Of a stretch of 64,000 bases of DNA, positions 29,269 through 39,600 are shown piece by piece. Source of the stretch: Paenibacillus sp. L3-i20 (GTDB lineage: Bacteria > Bacillota > Bacilli > Paenibacillales > Paenibacillaceae); NCBI RefSeq assembly GCF_022180385.2, contig NZ_BQME02000001.1, positions 1,430,975 to 1,494,974 on the forward strand, written 5' to 3'. Positions within the stretch are counted from its first letter, which is position 1. Each line of letters begins with the position of its first letter. A model generated the notes under the pieces. The model did not search any database. It worked only from the letters and a program-made list of their open reading frames with translations, and was not told where the DNA came from. The position numbers and the translations under genes were made by a program.

Positions 29269-30147
29269 TTAACCCTTAACTGCACCTTCCGTCAAGCCTT
29301 TTTCAATAAACTTCTGTACAAACAAGTACACAATTAAAACAGGTACGACGGTTAATGATATCGCAGCTGCCATTAATCCGTAATCTGTACCGTACTGGGA
29401 GCTTATTTCGCTCAGTAGGGACACGATTGGACGCACACTATCTTTACTTACGAAGATAAGTGCTGAGAACAAGTCATTGTACGACCATAGGAATACAAAG
29501 ATACTCGCTGATGCAAACGCAGGTCTAGATACCGGGAACAATATTTTCACAAACAATGTCCAACGGTTACAACCGTCAATAAACGCTGCTTCTTCAAGCT
29601 CTTTAGGTATAGTCGACATATAGCCGGCCAATACCAATATAGCAAAAGTTAAGTTACCAGCAGTTTGCGGGAAGATCAATCCAATATGCTTATTAGCAAA
29701 CTTCCATTCGATCAACAGTTCATAAACCGGTACAACTGTAGCGAACGTAGGGATAAGCAATGTCGCATATAGAATTGAATAAATTACTTTTCTTCCTTTG
29801 AAGTTGAAACGAGAAAGCACATAAGCTGCTAATCCGCCAAGCAAGAGCACAAGAAACACAACGCTGCCTGACATGATCAAACTATTCGCATATCCTCTTC
29901 CGATATTAATACGATCGAAAGCATTCGTATAGTTCGTAAATATAGGCTCTAATGCCACTTTGAATGAATTGTTCATAACGGATTGAGAACCCTTAAACGA
30001 GTTATTTACAATCCAGAACAGGGCATAGATCGTCGTCAAGGACCATGAGAATAACACAGTATACATAAGAATAGTGCTAATCTTAATTTTGCTGAAAATA
30101 TTCTGTGATGGTTGGACTTGACGCTCTCCTTTAACAAGTTGTTGCAT
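29269..30147 (-). CDS. Carbohydrate ABC transporter permease (MalG type)
   Basis: 292 aa with six membrane segments and the EAA loop EEAAFIDGCNRWTLFVKILFPVSRP, typical of CUT1 sugar permeases of the MalG/AraQ class, ending GLTEGAVKG as most of them do. It follows the MalF-type gene after 23 bp. No cognate ATPase is encoded nearby; in Firmicutes such permeases usually share a general MsmX-like ATPase (known for other systems, inferred here). Confidence 0.93.
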   Translation of the reverse strand: MQQLVKGERQVQPSQNIFSKIKISTILMYTVLFSWSLTTIYALFWIVNNSFKGSQSVMNNSFKVALEPIFTNYTNAFDRINIGRGYANSLIMSGSVVFLVLLLGGLAAYVLSRFNFKGRKVIYSILYATLLIPTFATVVPVYELLIEWKFANKHIGLIFPQTAGNLTFAILVLAGYMSTIPKELEEAAFIDGCNRWTLFVKILFPVSRPAFASASIFVFLWSYNDLFSALIFVSKDSVRPIVSLLSEISSQYGTDYGLMAAAISLTVVPVLIVYLFVQKFIEKGLTEGAVKG

Positions 30148-30170
30148 ATACGTACACCCCTAATACCAGC

Positions 30171-31031
30171 TTAGTATGTGATTTCTTCCTTTTTCAGAAG
30201 GCGATTAGCAAGAACAGCCAATATAACGCCAAACACTACGATGTACAACGCAATGGTTGAACCATAGCCGAAGTTCTGATCCACAATAGCTTTTTTAAAC
30301 ATATACGTTCCAAGTACTTCCGTATCATTCTGGCCTCTCGTCAATACGTATACAAACTCAAACACTTTAAGTGTACCCGTAATAGCTAGAGTGATAACAA
30401 CTTTAATGTCGCTCATAATGAGTGGAATTGTAAGTAAGAACGTTTTTTTAACGCCTGTAATACCTTCGAGCTTCGCTGCTTCATAGAAGTCTGAAGGAAT
30501 CTTAGACATTGCAGTCAAAAATAGTACAAAATAGAATCCAACATAGTGCCAAACAGTAGGAATGGCTACTGCCTTCAGTGCCATACTTTCACTCAACCAA
30601 TAAATCTTCTCAAGACCAAGATTACCTATTAGGCTGTTTAGCAAACCAAATTCGTAGTTGTATAACAAAACGAACAATAATGAAATTGCTGTACCCGATA
30701 TAACGACCGGGAAGAAGAATACCATTCGGAAAAAGCCTTTACCCCATTTAATGTTGTCTACAAGAACCGCAAGGAACAATGCAATACCAACTTGAAATAC
30801 GACGACAAAAAACATAATTTCAAGTGTATTAAGCGTAGCAGCGCCAAGCTTTTCATCCGAAAACAATCTTACATAGTTATCGAATCCAACAAACTTTTTA
30901 CTCAAGAATCCTTTGGTTCGATAGAAGCTGAGGTACAAGCTTTTTAAGAACGGATAATACAAGAAAATGGACATAAATGCTGCCGCCGGCAGTAAAAACA
31001 TCAAGATATACTTACGATCACCCTTCATCAT
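30171..31031 (-). CDS. Carbohydrate ABC transporter permease (MalF/UgpA type)
   Basis: About 286 aa with six membrane segments; starts KGDRKYILMFLLPAAAFMSIF and has the EAA loop YEAAKLEGITGVKKTFLLTIPLI. CUT1 family partner of the following MalG-type permease. AAAGG lies 5 nt before ATG 31031. A stem-loop lies between the binding-protein gene and this one. Confidence 0.93.
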   Translation of the reverse strand: MMKGDRKYILMFLLPAAAFMSIFLYYPFLKSLYLSFYRTKGFLSKKFVGFDNYVRLFSDEKLGAATLNTLEIMFFVVVFQVGIALFLAVLVDNIKWGKGFFRMVFFFPVVISGTAISLLFVLLYNYEFGLLNSLIGNLGLEKIYWLSESMALKAVAIPTVWHYVGFYFVLFLTAMSKIPSDFYEAAKLEGITGVKKTFLLTIPLIMSDIKVVITLAITGTLKVFEFVYVLTRGQNDTEVLGTYMFKKAIVDQNFGYGSTIALYIVVFGVILAVLANRLLKKEEITY

Positions 31032-31076
31032 TATCACCTTTGATGTTTATTTTCAATGATATGCATTTGAAATGAT

Positions 31077-31108
31077 GACGCCGCCCTAACGATTTAAGGG
31101 GCGGCGTC
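31077..31108 (-). other. Stem-loop between binding-protein and permease genes
   Basis: 10-bp GC-rich stem GACGCCGCCC/GGGCGGCGTC (31077-31086 with 31099-31108), 12-nt loop, no T-run on the minus strand. Placed like the oppA-oppB hairpin, it may raise binding-protein mRNA over permease mRNA. Confidence 0.6.
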
Positions 31109-31155
31109 CATCACTCCTGTTATGCATAATGAATTATGCGTTTGGAATTAGATTA

Positions 31156-32514
31156 TTATTGGTTCTCAAGTTCAACTTTTTCTGCTTTTTTCAGAGCGTC
31201 AGCTGCCGAAACTTTGCCAGATGCTACATCTTTAAAGTTAGCACGAAGCTCAGAGAACGTTTCAGGAGAAACTTTGCTGTCAACTGGACTAGTTACAGAA
31301 TCAGCTGTTTCCATCATTGCAAGACCGTCTTTTTGAGCTTGTTTCAAGCCGTCAATTTCCAAGCCAGCAACTGCTGGGATACCGCCGTTAGCTGTTGCAA
31401 TTGTTTTAACGGATTCAGCAGTTGTCAAATGTTTAAGCAATGCTACTGCTGCATCTTTTTTAGCTGCATCTTCAAAAGTCGATTGAGCCAAGTAGAAACC
31501 AGTTCCGAAACCACCAACTAGGTTTTTACCAGTTCCTGCACCACCAGGGATTGCAGGGAAAGGAAGTACAGTTGTGTTGTCTTGAACTGTAGCATCTTTA
31601 GTTTCTGTGTTTACAAAGCCGCCAACAGCCCAGCTACCTTCAAGGATCATAGCTGCTTTACCTTGTGAGTAGTAGTTGCTCGCCATACCAAGATCGATTG
31701 TACCTGCATCTGTAGGGAATGCGCCAAGATCAGCAAGTTCCTTCACAGCTGCAAAACCTTTTTCCCAGTTAGGATCGATGCCGTTAGCCAAACCTTTAGC
31801 TTGACCTTCAGGACCAGCAGCACTTAGTACAAAGTGCTCAATTAGGTAGTGAGATTGGTCAAATGGACCGGACAAAGGAATGATTCCTTTAGCTTTGAAT
31901 GCTGCTACTGCAGTTTTCAATTTCTCCCAGTCAGTTGGAAGTTCTAGGTTATTCTCAGCAAATAGTTGTTTGTTGACGAATAGACCTTCGTAGAAACCAG
32001 TCAAAGGAAGAGCGTACGTTTTGCCGTCAGAGTGCTTAGTGAAACCAAGCGCTGCTGGCATAAAGCCGTTTTTCCACTCTGGATCAGCTGCAAGGATATC
32101 ATCCAAAGCAGCTACTTTGCCGGAGCTAATAATTTCGTTAGCGTCAGAACCAACGAAGTAGAACAACAAGTCTGGCTCATTGCCAGATGTCATATCAGTG
32201 TTAACTTTAGTTCTGAAGCTGTCATCGTTTGCAGACATTGTATCATTTTCGATTGTTACATGAGGATGAGTTTTTGTGAATGCATCAAGAGTAGCTTGGA
32301 ATGCCTCACGAGCTGCGTCAGTACCGCCAAAAGTCGAGAATACGCGAAGTTTAACGTTTTCAGGAGCTTTTGATTCTTCTGGAGCTTTTGATGCTTCAGA
32401 ACTTGGTGATGGTGATGGAGAAGCTGCAGGTTTGTTGCCGCCGTTGCCGCAAGCAGCAAGGAACATCGACATTACAAGTATCAAGCTTAGAAAAGTAAAT
32501 GCAGATTTCTTCAC
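31156..32514 (-). CDS. Carbohydrate-binding lipoprotein (extracellular solute-binding family 1)
   Basis: 452 aa lipoprotein. GTG 32514 is preceded by AAGGGGG nine nt upstream; the longer frame to 32559 has no signal. Signal peptide VKKSAFTFLSLILVMSMF and lipobox LAACG, then a Ser/Pro/Ala-rich linker (SPSPSPSSEASKAPE). Body matches family 1 sugar-binding proteins, e.g. GKTYALPLTGFYEGLFVNKQ and GKAAMILEGSWAVG. It delivers an unidentified sugar to the two permeases downstream. Confidence 0.93.
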   Translation of the reverse strand: MKKSAFTFLSLILVMSMFLAACGNGGNKPAASPSPSPSSEASKAPEESKAPENVKLRVFSTFGGTDAAREAFQATLDAFTKTHPHVTIENDTMSANDDSFRTKVNTDMTSGNEPDLLFYFVGSDANEIISSGKVAALDDILAADPEWKNGFMPAALGFTKHSDGKTYALPLTGFYEGLFVNKQLFAENNLELPTDWEKLKTAVAAFKAKGIIPLSGPFDQSHYLIEHFVLSAAGPEGQAKGLANGIDPNWEKGFAAVKELADLGAFPTDAGTIDLGMASNYYSQGKAAMILEGSWAVGGFVNTETKDATVQDNTTVLPFPAIPGGAGTGKNLVGGFGTGFYLAQSTFEDAAKKDAAVALLKHLTTAESVKTIATANGGIPAVAGLEIDGLKQAQKDGLAMMETADSVTSPVDSKVSPETFSELRANFKDVASGKVSAADALKKAEKVELENQ

Positions 32515-32640
32515 TTTGTAAATCCCCCTTAAAATTTTTATAATTGCGCATGACCGCATGACCCTGTCCTGATATCATGCTACACTCAAAATGTTATGGC
32601 ATGAGCATAGGCTGCGTCAACGGCTTTAGGCCTTTTTCGG

Positions 32641-32698
32641 GGGGATATTCCTCTAATTTCAGGGGGTATATTCCTATCACATTGAGGGGTAATTTTCT
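32641..32698 (-). repeat. Three imperfect direct repeats upstream of the sugar operon
   Basis: GGGGATATTCCT (32641-32652), GGGGGTATATTCCT (32662-32675) and GGGGTAATTTTCT (32686-32698), spaced 21 and 24 bp, about two helical turns. They lie 127-184 bp before the binding-protein start and could be regulator sites. An inverted repeat CTAATTTCAG/CTGAAATTAG (32653-32662, 32699-32708) overlaps them. Confidence 0.4.
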
Positions 32699-32726
32699 CT
32701 GAAATTAGGGATAAATTTCTAATCCC

Positions 32727-35132
32727 CTACATTCGTAATGGCGCCTCCTGTAACTCGGACCGTTTCTGCAAGTAACGGAGAAATGCTACAGATGCTTCTG
32801 CGCGTGTAATTTGCTTTTTCGGAAGAAACTTACCATCGGATAAACTCATAATTTTGAGCCCTACAACGATGGATGACTGGCCTTTATTTTCAATTTGTGC
32901 GGAATCTTTGAAATTTGCTTTAAAGATATGATCGTAGTCAGCAAGCGTATTGTATCCGAGCGCCCTTACAATTAGCTCCGACAACTCATCCCTTGTTACT
33001 TTCCCTTCAGGATTGAACTTACCATCACCCAAATCTATAAGGTTTTGTTCCAATGCACTTTCGATGTACGCGAAGTATGAGGAATCAGCAGCTACATCGC
33101 TAAAAGAAGAATTAAGCTTTGCAAAAGCCCTTCCTGAAAGTTGCTCATAGCCATAATGACTGCCGCCAGCTCTTGCTAATACAAGCATCTTTATAATTTC
33201 GCCGCGTGTAATACCTTGATTAGGAAGAACGTTGCCATGTTCAAGATCCAATGCTCGATACGCTACCATTAATTGAAGTGATTGCTCCGCCCAGTGGCCA
33301 GCAATATCCTTTGCCGCAGGTATTGCTAGTTGGGTAACTTCTCCCGTTTCTCCATTTCGCCAAATACCTGTCATAGCATCAAGAAATACTGCTTCATTTC
33401 TAGGCTTAGCAATTAATTGATATACAAGTTTTATCTCAGATTTATTAACAAAGTCCGCTTCCGTTGCTTCACCGGTTGCCATGAGTGTTTCGTACATCTC
33501 TTTTGAAGCAGGTTTACCCTTCCACTCATATTGACTCATCACACGATATGTTAGCTCTGTGTCATAGAATGACATCCATTGCTTAATCGCTGCTTCCTTA
33601 TCAATCGTTACAGGCTTTGTCTCTGGGAAAATGTGACCCGATACCGATGCATCGGAATGTCTTACTTCCCCGCTTGTAGCATTAATGGACATTTTAATAT
33701 AATTAAAATCCACGGTTGCTCCATGAACCTTATGCAAAAACCCTATTCCATATTCCTTTGATTCATTTTGATTTACTTTTTCATCATTTTCCTTGTCCGG
33801 TTTGATTAAATATAGCTCTCCAGTAAGCCATGGCAACTGCTTCTTCACAATTCCAATTGCTTTCTCCACCGCTTTGTCTACACTAATCGGATTTCCCACT
33901 GGTACGTCTTCACTATTATTATAGTATTGGTAGAAATTTTGAATCACACCCGTTGAACCGTTGACACTCGCTGCTATACTCCCAAAGTCCTTGCCATCCT
34001 TTTTTACAACCCAGTCTAATAACCAATAGGAAGTTAACTTTCCTGTTGTTTCGTCGCGGTGCTCATTAAAGCTTGAGCCATTAAAATGTTTATTCGTGGG
34101 GAGGGACATTACCTCTTCAACAATTTTGCGAGCTTGCGCTTCAGTTATTTTAGTTTCCTTCGGCTCTGCCCCCAGAGGTTTCTCTGTAAGTGGCTTATCT
34201 GATACCTTCACACCATAACCGTACATCGGGTCAGTCAACTTCTCACCCGTTACAGCTTCAATAACAAATGGACTTAAATCGTAACTTAATTCTAATTTCT
34301 TATCTTGTGTGTTGTGTGGAACGATATATCTCAGCTCCGGTGACGCAATTTCAGCTATCTTCCGCTTAGCCTCATCTAATGTTAACTTACCGCTTACTAC
34401 AGGAAATTTAATTGTATCATCCCAAATGAGTTCGAAGTTCAATACATGACCTTCACTATTCACTTCAAATTGAATGTAATTATCTAAGTATGGGATTCCA
34501 TTTACAACCCGGTCATAGCGAAGCCGATGCCTCACCTCACCACTCAGAGGCGGAAGTATCTCAGCACCCACTTTTTCGTTATATTGAACGCTCCCTCTAT
34601 ATTCTTTCGCAACTTCATCAATGAAAGCTATTGCTATTTTCTGTGCCTCTGTCCGATCTACCTTGAGTGGGTAGGATGGCTTTGCATTAGCGTTATCTGT
34701 ATAAGAATAATAACGAAGCAGCTGGCCTGTAGAAGCGTTCATTGTTACAGAAATACTTCCAGCATGCTTGTTATTAACCACTTTTACGAATTCCATTCCC
34801 CATGTATTCTGAACACCATCAACTAGTCTATATGATCCGTAACTTGCGCTTCGGAGCACATATTCCTTCGGAATACTAACGTATTGCCTAAACAATCGTT
34901 CTGCATCTTCTTTGGGAATATCTTCTTTGCTGACCTCTTGCTTTGCTTCCTCACCCTCTTTAGTAAGTGGGCTAGACGGTGAACTTGAGGCAGTTGGCTC
35001 TGCCTTTAAATTGCTGCGAATCTCCTGATGTGATTTGTTCGAATCATCAGCTGAAACCGACACAGATAATGCACTCGACAACATAGCGATTGCCAGTAGA
35101 AGTGCTAATTTGTTTGGCTTTATTTTACCCAC
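32727..35132 (-). CDS. PepSY/YcdB-domain surface protein with SLH domains
   Basis: About 801 aa. GTG 35132 has GAGGAG nine nt upstream; a signal peptide follows (KIKPNKLALLLAIAMLSSAL, cleavage near VSA). The central part has two long repeats of the YcdB/YcdC type, each with PepSY-like segments such as TEAQKIAIAFIDEV and ITEAQARKIVEEV, and paired GSISVTMNASTGQLL / GSIAASVNGSTGVIQ motifs. The C-terminus has three SLH domains (AAKDIAGHWAEQSLQLMV; SFSDVAADSSYFAYIESAL; FKDSAQIENKGQ) that bind pyruvylated wall polymer. Likely a wall-attached protease modulator; no catalytic domain seen. Confidence 0.88.
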   Translation of the reverse strand: MGKIKPNKLALLLAIAMLSSALSVSVSADDSNKSHQEIRSNLKAEPTASSSPSSPLTKEGEEAKQEVSKEDIPKEDAERLFRQYVSIPKEYVLRSASYGSYRLVDGVQNTWGMEFVKVVNNKHAGSISVTMNASTGQLLRYYSYTDNANAKPSYPLKVDRTEAQKIAIAFIDEVAKEYRGSVQYNEKVGAEILPPLSGEVRHRLRYDRVVNGIPYLDNYIQFEVNSEGHVLNFELIWDDTIKFPVVSGKLTLDEAKRKIAEIASPELRYIVPHNTQDKKLELSYDLSPFVIEAVTGEKLTDPMYGYGVKVSDKPLTEKPLGAEPKETKITEAQARKIVEEVMSLPTNKHFNGSSFNEHRDETTGKLTSYWLLDWVVKKDGKDFGSIAASVNGSTGVIQNFYQYYNNSEDVPVGNPISVDKAVEKAIGIVKKQLPWLTGELYLIKPDKENDEKVNQNESKEYGIGFLHKVHGATVDFNYIKMSINATSGEVRHSDASVSGHIFPETKPVTIDKEAAIKQWMSFYDTELTYRVMSQYEWKGKPASKEMYETLMATGEATEADFVNKSEIKLVYQLIAKPRNEAVFLDAMTGIWRNGETGEVTQLAIPAAKDIAGHWAEQSLQLMVAYRALDLEHGNVLPNQGITRGEIIKMLVLARAGGSHYGYEQLSGRAFAKLNSSFSDVAADSSYFAYIESALEQNLIDLGDGKFNPEGKVTRDELSELIVRALGYNTLADYDHIFKANFKDSAQIENKGQSSIVVGLKIMSLSDGKFLPKKQITRAEASVAFLRYLQKRSELQEAPLRM

Positions 35133-35248
35133 TTCAGCACACTCCTCAAAAAATGGTAATATATTCACTTTTTAGACGAGTGTAGCAATTGTTTGGTTGC
35201 GGCATCAAGCGGTAAGAAATAAATATACTTGCCCATATCGTTACACGC

Positions 35249-35297
35249 AAAAAAACCGTAGAATCTGTCTGCTAAAGCAGCAGCACATTCTACGGTT
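35249..35297 (-). terminator. Intrinsic terminator of trxA
   Basis: 11-bp stem AACCGTAGAAT/ATTCTACGGTT (35254-35264 with 35287-35297), loop with a small CTGCT/AGCAG hairpin, ending in seven T on the minus strand. A second short palindrome GCGGCGC-AA-GCGCCGC precedes it nearer the gene. Confidence 0.85.
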
Positions 35298-35329
35298 CGT
35301 TACCTTGCGGCGCAAGCGCCGCTTGATCA

Positions 35330-35644
35330 TTAAATTTGGTTCGAAATTTTTGCTTTAAGAGCATCTTTTGATTGTAGACCAACCATTTTGTCTACTGGTT
35401 GACCGTCTTTGAACAAGATCAATGTAGGAATGCTCATTACGCCGAATTGCGAAGCAAGTTCAGGCTCTTCATCCACATTGATTTTTGCAATTGTTGCTTG
35501 ACCTGCAAGCTCAGTTGATAGCTCTTCCACGATTGGAAGTTGCATTTTGCAAGGTCCGCACCATGGTGCCCAGAAATCAACCAAGGATACGCCGTTCTCA
35601 ATGCTTTGTGCAAAGTTTTCTTTCGTCAATGCTACTGCCATCAT
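35330..35644 (-). CDS. trxA: Thioredoxin
   Basis: 104 aa, single thioredoxin fold with active site DFWAPWCGPCKMQLP and the cis-Pro segment MSIPTLILFKDG. Cytoplasmic disulfide reductase fed by thioredoxin reductase. Two adjacent ATG codons (35644, 35641) with AAAGGATG upstream. Single-gene unit next to a divergent-acting Rrf2 regulator gene that is transcribed in the same direction. Confidence 0.96.
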   Translation of the reverse strand: MMAVALTKENFAQSIENGVSLVDFWAPWCGPCKMQLPIVEELSTELAGQATIAKINVDEEPELASQFGVMSIPTLILFKDGQPVDKMVGLQSKDALKAKISNQI

Positions 35645-35708
35645 AAATCATCCTTTCGAATCCAATGTGTATGATATAGGGATACCCCGTCTCACCGCTG
35701 ACTAATCA

Positions 35709-36128
35709 TCACTCACAAGCGTGAATTTGCTTCAGTACATCTTGAATCGTTATTCCGCTCAGATGCTCCTCGAGTTTCTTCTCCGCTGTGCAAAAAATAC
35801 CAGACATGACTTGGTTCATATTCGACCCAACTAAACAATCCATGCTTGGGTTGCCAGAGCACCAACTTGGAATAAGTGAGCCCTGTGCCATGACGCGATA
35901 AATGTCAGCAAGCGTAACAGATTCAGGATCGATAGTTAATCGATAACCACCACCTGATCCTTCTCGTGTCTCCACGAAGCTGCTGCGGCGTAAACCACTC
36001 ATCACTTTTCGAACCCGTGCTGAATGTGTACCAACATTGTCGGCAATCATGTCGCTGCTCGCCATTTTCTCAGGCAAATAAGCTAAATATACGAGACTGT
36101 GTACGGCAATCGTAAATTCACTATTCAC
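35709..36128 (-). CDS. Rrf2-family transcriptional regulator
   Basis: 139 aa winged-helix protein with the Rrf2 pattern TIAVHSLVYLAYLPEKMASSDMIA and wing REGSGGGYRL. It has cysteines at residues 90, 98, 113 and 138; the first three are where NsrR and IscR bind iron-sulfur clusters, though the spacing (C-x7-C-x14-C) is not the classical one, so a thiol redox switch like YwnA/CymR relatives is equally possible. GTG 36128 start with GGGAGG upstream. Its own promoter carries an inverted repeat, suggesting autorepression; trxA next door is a possible target. Confidence 0.88.
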   Translation of the reverse strand: MNSEFTIAVHSLVYLAYLPEKMASSDMIADNVGTHSARVRKVMSGLRRSSFVETREGSGGGYRLTIDPESVTLADIYRVMAQGSLIPSWCSGNPSMDCLVGSNMNQVMSGIFCTAEKKLEEHLSGITIQDVLKQIHACE

Positions 36129-36152
36129 TGTAAGCGGGCCTCCCTGCGTTAT

Positions 36153-36187
36153 ACTGTAATATTATCAGTTACAGTTAATATTGTCAA
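36153..36187 (-). promoter_or_regulatory. Promoter and likely operator of the Rrf2 gene
   Basis: Minus strand TTGACA (36182-36187), 17-nt spacer, TAATAT (36159-36164). Overlapping it is the inverted repeat ACTGTAA (36153-36159) / TTACAGT (36169-36175); a further ACTGTAA half-site occurs at 36127-36133. The position over the -10 fits autorepression. Confidence 0.65.
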
Positions 36188-36199
36188 GTATCGGGAAGG

Positions 36200-36606
36200 T
36201 TCATCGCCACTTAGGTTATGGAGCTGGGCAGGCTCTTATGCGTCGACATTACCCACCATCTTATTCATTAGAAAGACACGCAATAACTCGTCCAAACTGA
36301 TAACCCGATTGATAGGTTATTATAACTAGTAAACAAATTAGAATAGATAGAAACAGGAAACCAAGCAAAGGTTCTTTTCGCATGAACTCTCTTGCATTAG
36401 AAACTAATTTTCTCAGCGCCACTGAGCGTAGTTTCCTTTCATCGTTCCGGCATCACTATTAATCCCTTAGCCTTTTTCTTACAAATGAAGTGATTTTATT
36501 ACATTTTTATACATCTTATGACTCTCTCATTTCTTGCAAACCCTTATCAGTAATGTTACCATTTATACCAAATCTATTCCAATATCGTTAGTAGAAAGGT
36601 TGGATT
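36200..36606. other. Intergenic stretch before the acyltransferase-FAD gene
   Basis: No gene seen. A hairpin GAAACTA/TAGTTTC (36400-36406 with 36429-36435) encloses CTCAG/CTGAG and is followed by CTTTC, possibly an attenuator or leftover terminator. TTGCAA at 36534-36539 with TACCAT 17 nt later is a weak promoter candidate for the downstream gene. Confidence 0.4.
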
Positions 36607-39600
36607 ATGAAAACTCATTCCATAACTAAGAAGGATCATATCCCAGAACTTCAGCTCGTTCGTGCGATTGCGATTATCGGTGTACTAACTGTTCATGCGA
36701 GTGCCGCTGCAACCGTATACATGAAGGAATCGGCGTACTTTTTCTTTTATAATTTTTTGAATATCTTTATGCGGTTTGGAACGCCCACTTTCATTCTATT
36801 AAGCAGTTTTGTTTTATTTTACAGCTACTATACTCGTCCGTTGGACAGCAAGTTGATCGCAAACTTTTACAAAAAGAGACTTCTATATATTGTAATCCCT
36901 TATATTTTGTTCTCTATTATATATTTTTTATATTTAAAGGTATCTAACAACTTACCAGCCTTCACAGCTGAAGCGTTACAGCAATTTCTGACTAGGCTCA
37001 TAAACGGTGAAGTTTATTCCCATCTCTATTTCGTATTTATAAGCATTCAATTCTATCTTTTGTTTCCTATTATTTTATGGATATCAAAACGTTGGCCGAA
37101 AATCACCTATTGGTTCATCCCGATCGGCTTCGTCCTCCAGTGGATATTCGTAATATCCAATCTGCACTATGAATGGGAACTTAACAAAGGAAGCTGGTCA
37201 CTCACCTACTTATCCTTCTTCTTCACAGGTGCGTTTCTCGGTATCTATTTCCCAAAAATAAGAGGTTGGCTTGCCATGACACGGGAAAATGCATCCCTTA
37301 CTCGTGGTATGTTCTGGGTCTTTCTTATTGCAGGCTGGCTCGCACTTGCAGTTGCGAATGTAACTGTTTATTTCAACGCTCGCGTGTACAACAAGCTGTA
37401 TGACCCTCTTCTTTATGAGTTTTTGTGGAACTTTCAAACCTTTTTCTCAGCACTGGTAGCTATCGGAGCAGCTTTCTTTATTTACCGACATCTGCCTTCC
37501 ATGTTATCTCGGTTTCTATATCGACTAGGTCAATTATCATTCGGCATTTACTTGGTCCATCTGTTATTTTTACTTATTTACGAAAAAAACATGCCTAGCT
37601 TCGGAACGGCTTGGCTTGAGCATTTAACCTACTTTGGCAGTTGGGTCGTTATGTTAGGTGCTTCATGGGTAACGGTCGCACTTTTCTCGCGATTCATTCC
37701 ATTTGCATGGATACTGTTCGGTAATGTGCCGAAACAGGGGCTTTCTAAGGAACAACTACCTAAATCAACAACATCTGCTAAGTCCAAAATCATACTATCT
37801 GCTAGTGCAGTGCTCCTTATCATCTTCGCTGGTATTGCTGGCGTTTACCTTCGTTCTGAGGACACAGTAAATACAAGCAACAGACAGGAGTTGCTTGCGG
37901 TAGAGTCTGCTGCTGAGGTGAAAAGTCAGTACGATGTTATCGTCGCTGGAACTGATCCTGAAGGCGTAACTGCAGCTATATCAGCAGCTCGCAACGGGCT
38001 TAACGTTCTACTCGTAGACGGCAGAAATCGTGAAATCTTGGGTGGGTTAATGACTGTAGCTGGCCTCAATTCACTTGATCTCAATTACTCGCCTAAAAAA
38101 TCATTGATACCTGGCAAACATAACTTTTTGAATAAAGGAATATTCCAACAATGGTACGATCAAATTGAAGGCACTTCCTTTGATACAAACTCAGCAGCAA
38201 ATGCTTTCTATCGTATGGTCGAAGCGGAGCCGCGTATTGACCTATTAATGAAAGTACAATCGATGGAGCCTCTTGTAGTAGCTGGAAACGATGGTCATGT
38301 TACAGTAACTGGCTTGCGTATTGTTAAACAAGATGGAGCAGCTATTGAGGTAACATCCCCTTCCCTCATCGATGCTACACAAGACGGGGACATTGCAGCT
38401 ATTGCTGGTGCTCCTTACACACTTGGAAGAGAGGATATCGGTGATGCAGATGCACAAATGGCTGTTACACTCGTATTCGCGATGAAAGGTGTTACGCAAG
38501 CTGTATGGGAATCTTTTGACGATGCCGGTTTAGCCGGTTTTGACACAATGAGTGCGTGGGGCTTTTCAGATGCTAAAAACTATGAATCTAGTAATCCAGA
38601 TCGTGTGAAGATGCGTGGACTTAACATCGGTCGGCAAAATGATGACACTATGCTCATCAACGCGATGCATATTTTCAACGTCGATCCACTTGATCCCGCT
38701 AGTTTAGCGGAAGCCCTTGAGATCGGACGTGCAGAAGCGCCTCGTATTGTAGATTATTTAACGAGTACTTTCAAAGAATTTAAAGATTTAGAGTTTGATT
38801 ATACGTTTGATGAATTGTATGTAAGAGAATCAAGGCATTTCACAGGGGAATACCGCCTGACAATGGCTGATTTAATGGATAACCGCGACTTCTGGGACGC
38901 CATTGCATACGGTTCTTACGATGTAGATATTCAGGCTGCAAGCAAAACGGACACCGGGTATGTGTTATATGATCCTAGGCAGTATGGTGTTCCATTCCGC
39001 ACACTTGTCCCACTTAAAGTGGATGGCTTGCTCGTCGTCGGGAGAGCCTCCAGCTTCGACTCTCTGCCACACGGGAGTGCAAGGGTAATGCCGTTAGGCA
39101 TGGCAACAGCAGAAGCAGCAGGTGTTGCCGCTAAGTTTACAACAGACAATGGAATAACCTTTAGAGAGCTTTCCAAGTCGAAAGAGCTGATCAGCAAGCT
39201 TCGAGAGCACCTTACTGAACAAGGTATGGATCTGAAGATGAATACTTTCGCAACACCTTATTATAAAGAGCATAAGTCTTACAAGGGCCTTGTTGCTGCA
39301 ACAAGCATGTTGATCACTAGTGGTGGCGATGAAAATAAGTTGTTCGATTTGGATGGAAAGTCCAATATGCAACGTGTTGTCTACAGTATGAATCGAGTGG
39401 CGAAGCAACATAAAGCATTTTTCAAGGGTGATCCTAGTGTAGCTATCGCTGATATTGCAAACCCTGGAGAACAGCAGCTGTCAGTAGATCAAGCGGTTAA
39501 AACAATTGCCCATACCATTAGCAATACCGAGGCCGAATCTCTTACCCGTGAAGAAATGATAACTCGTGGCTGGATAACAGCGGAAACTTTAGCTGCTATT

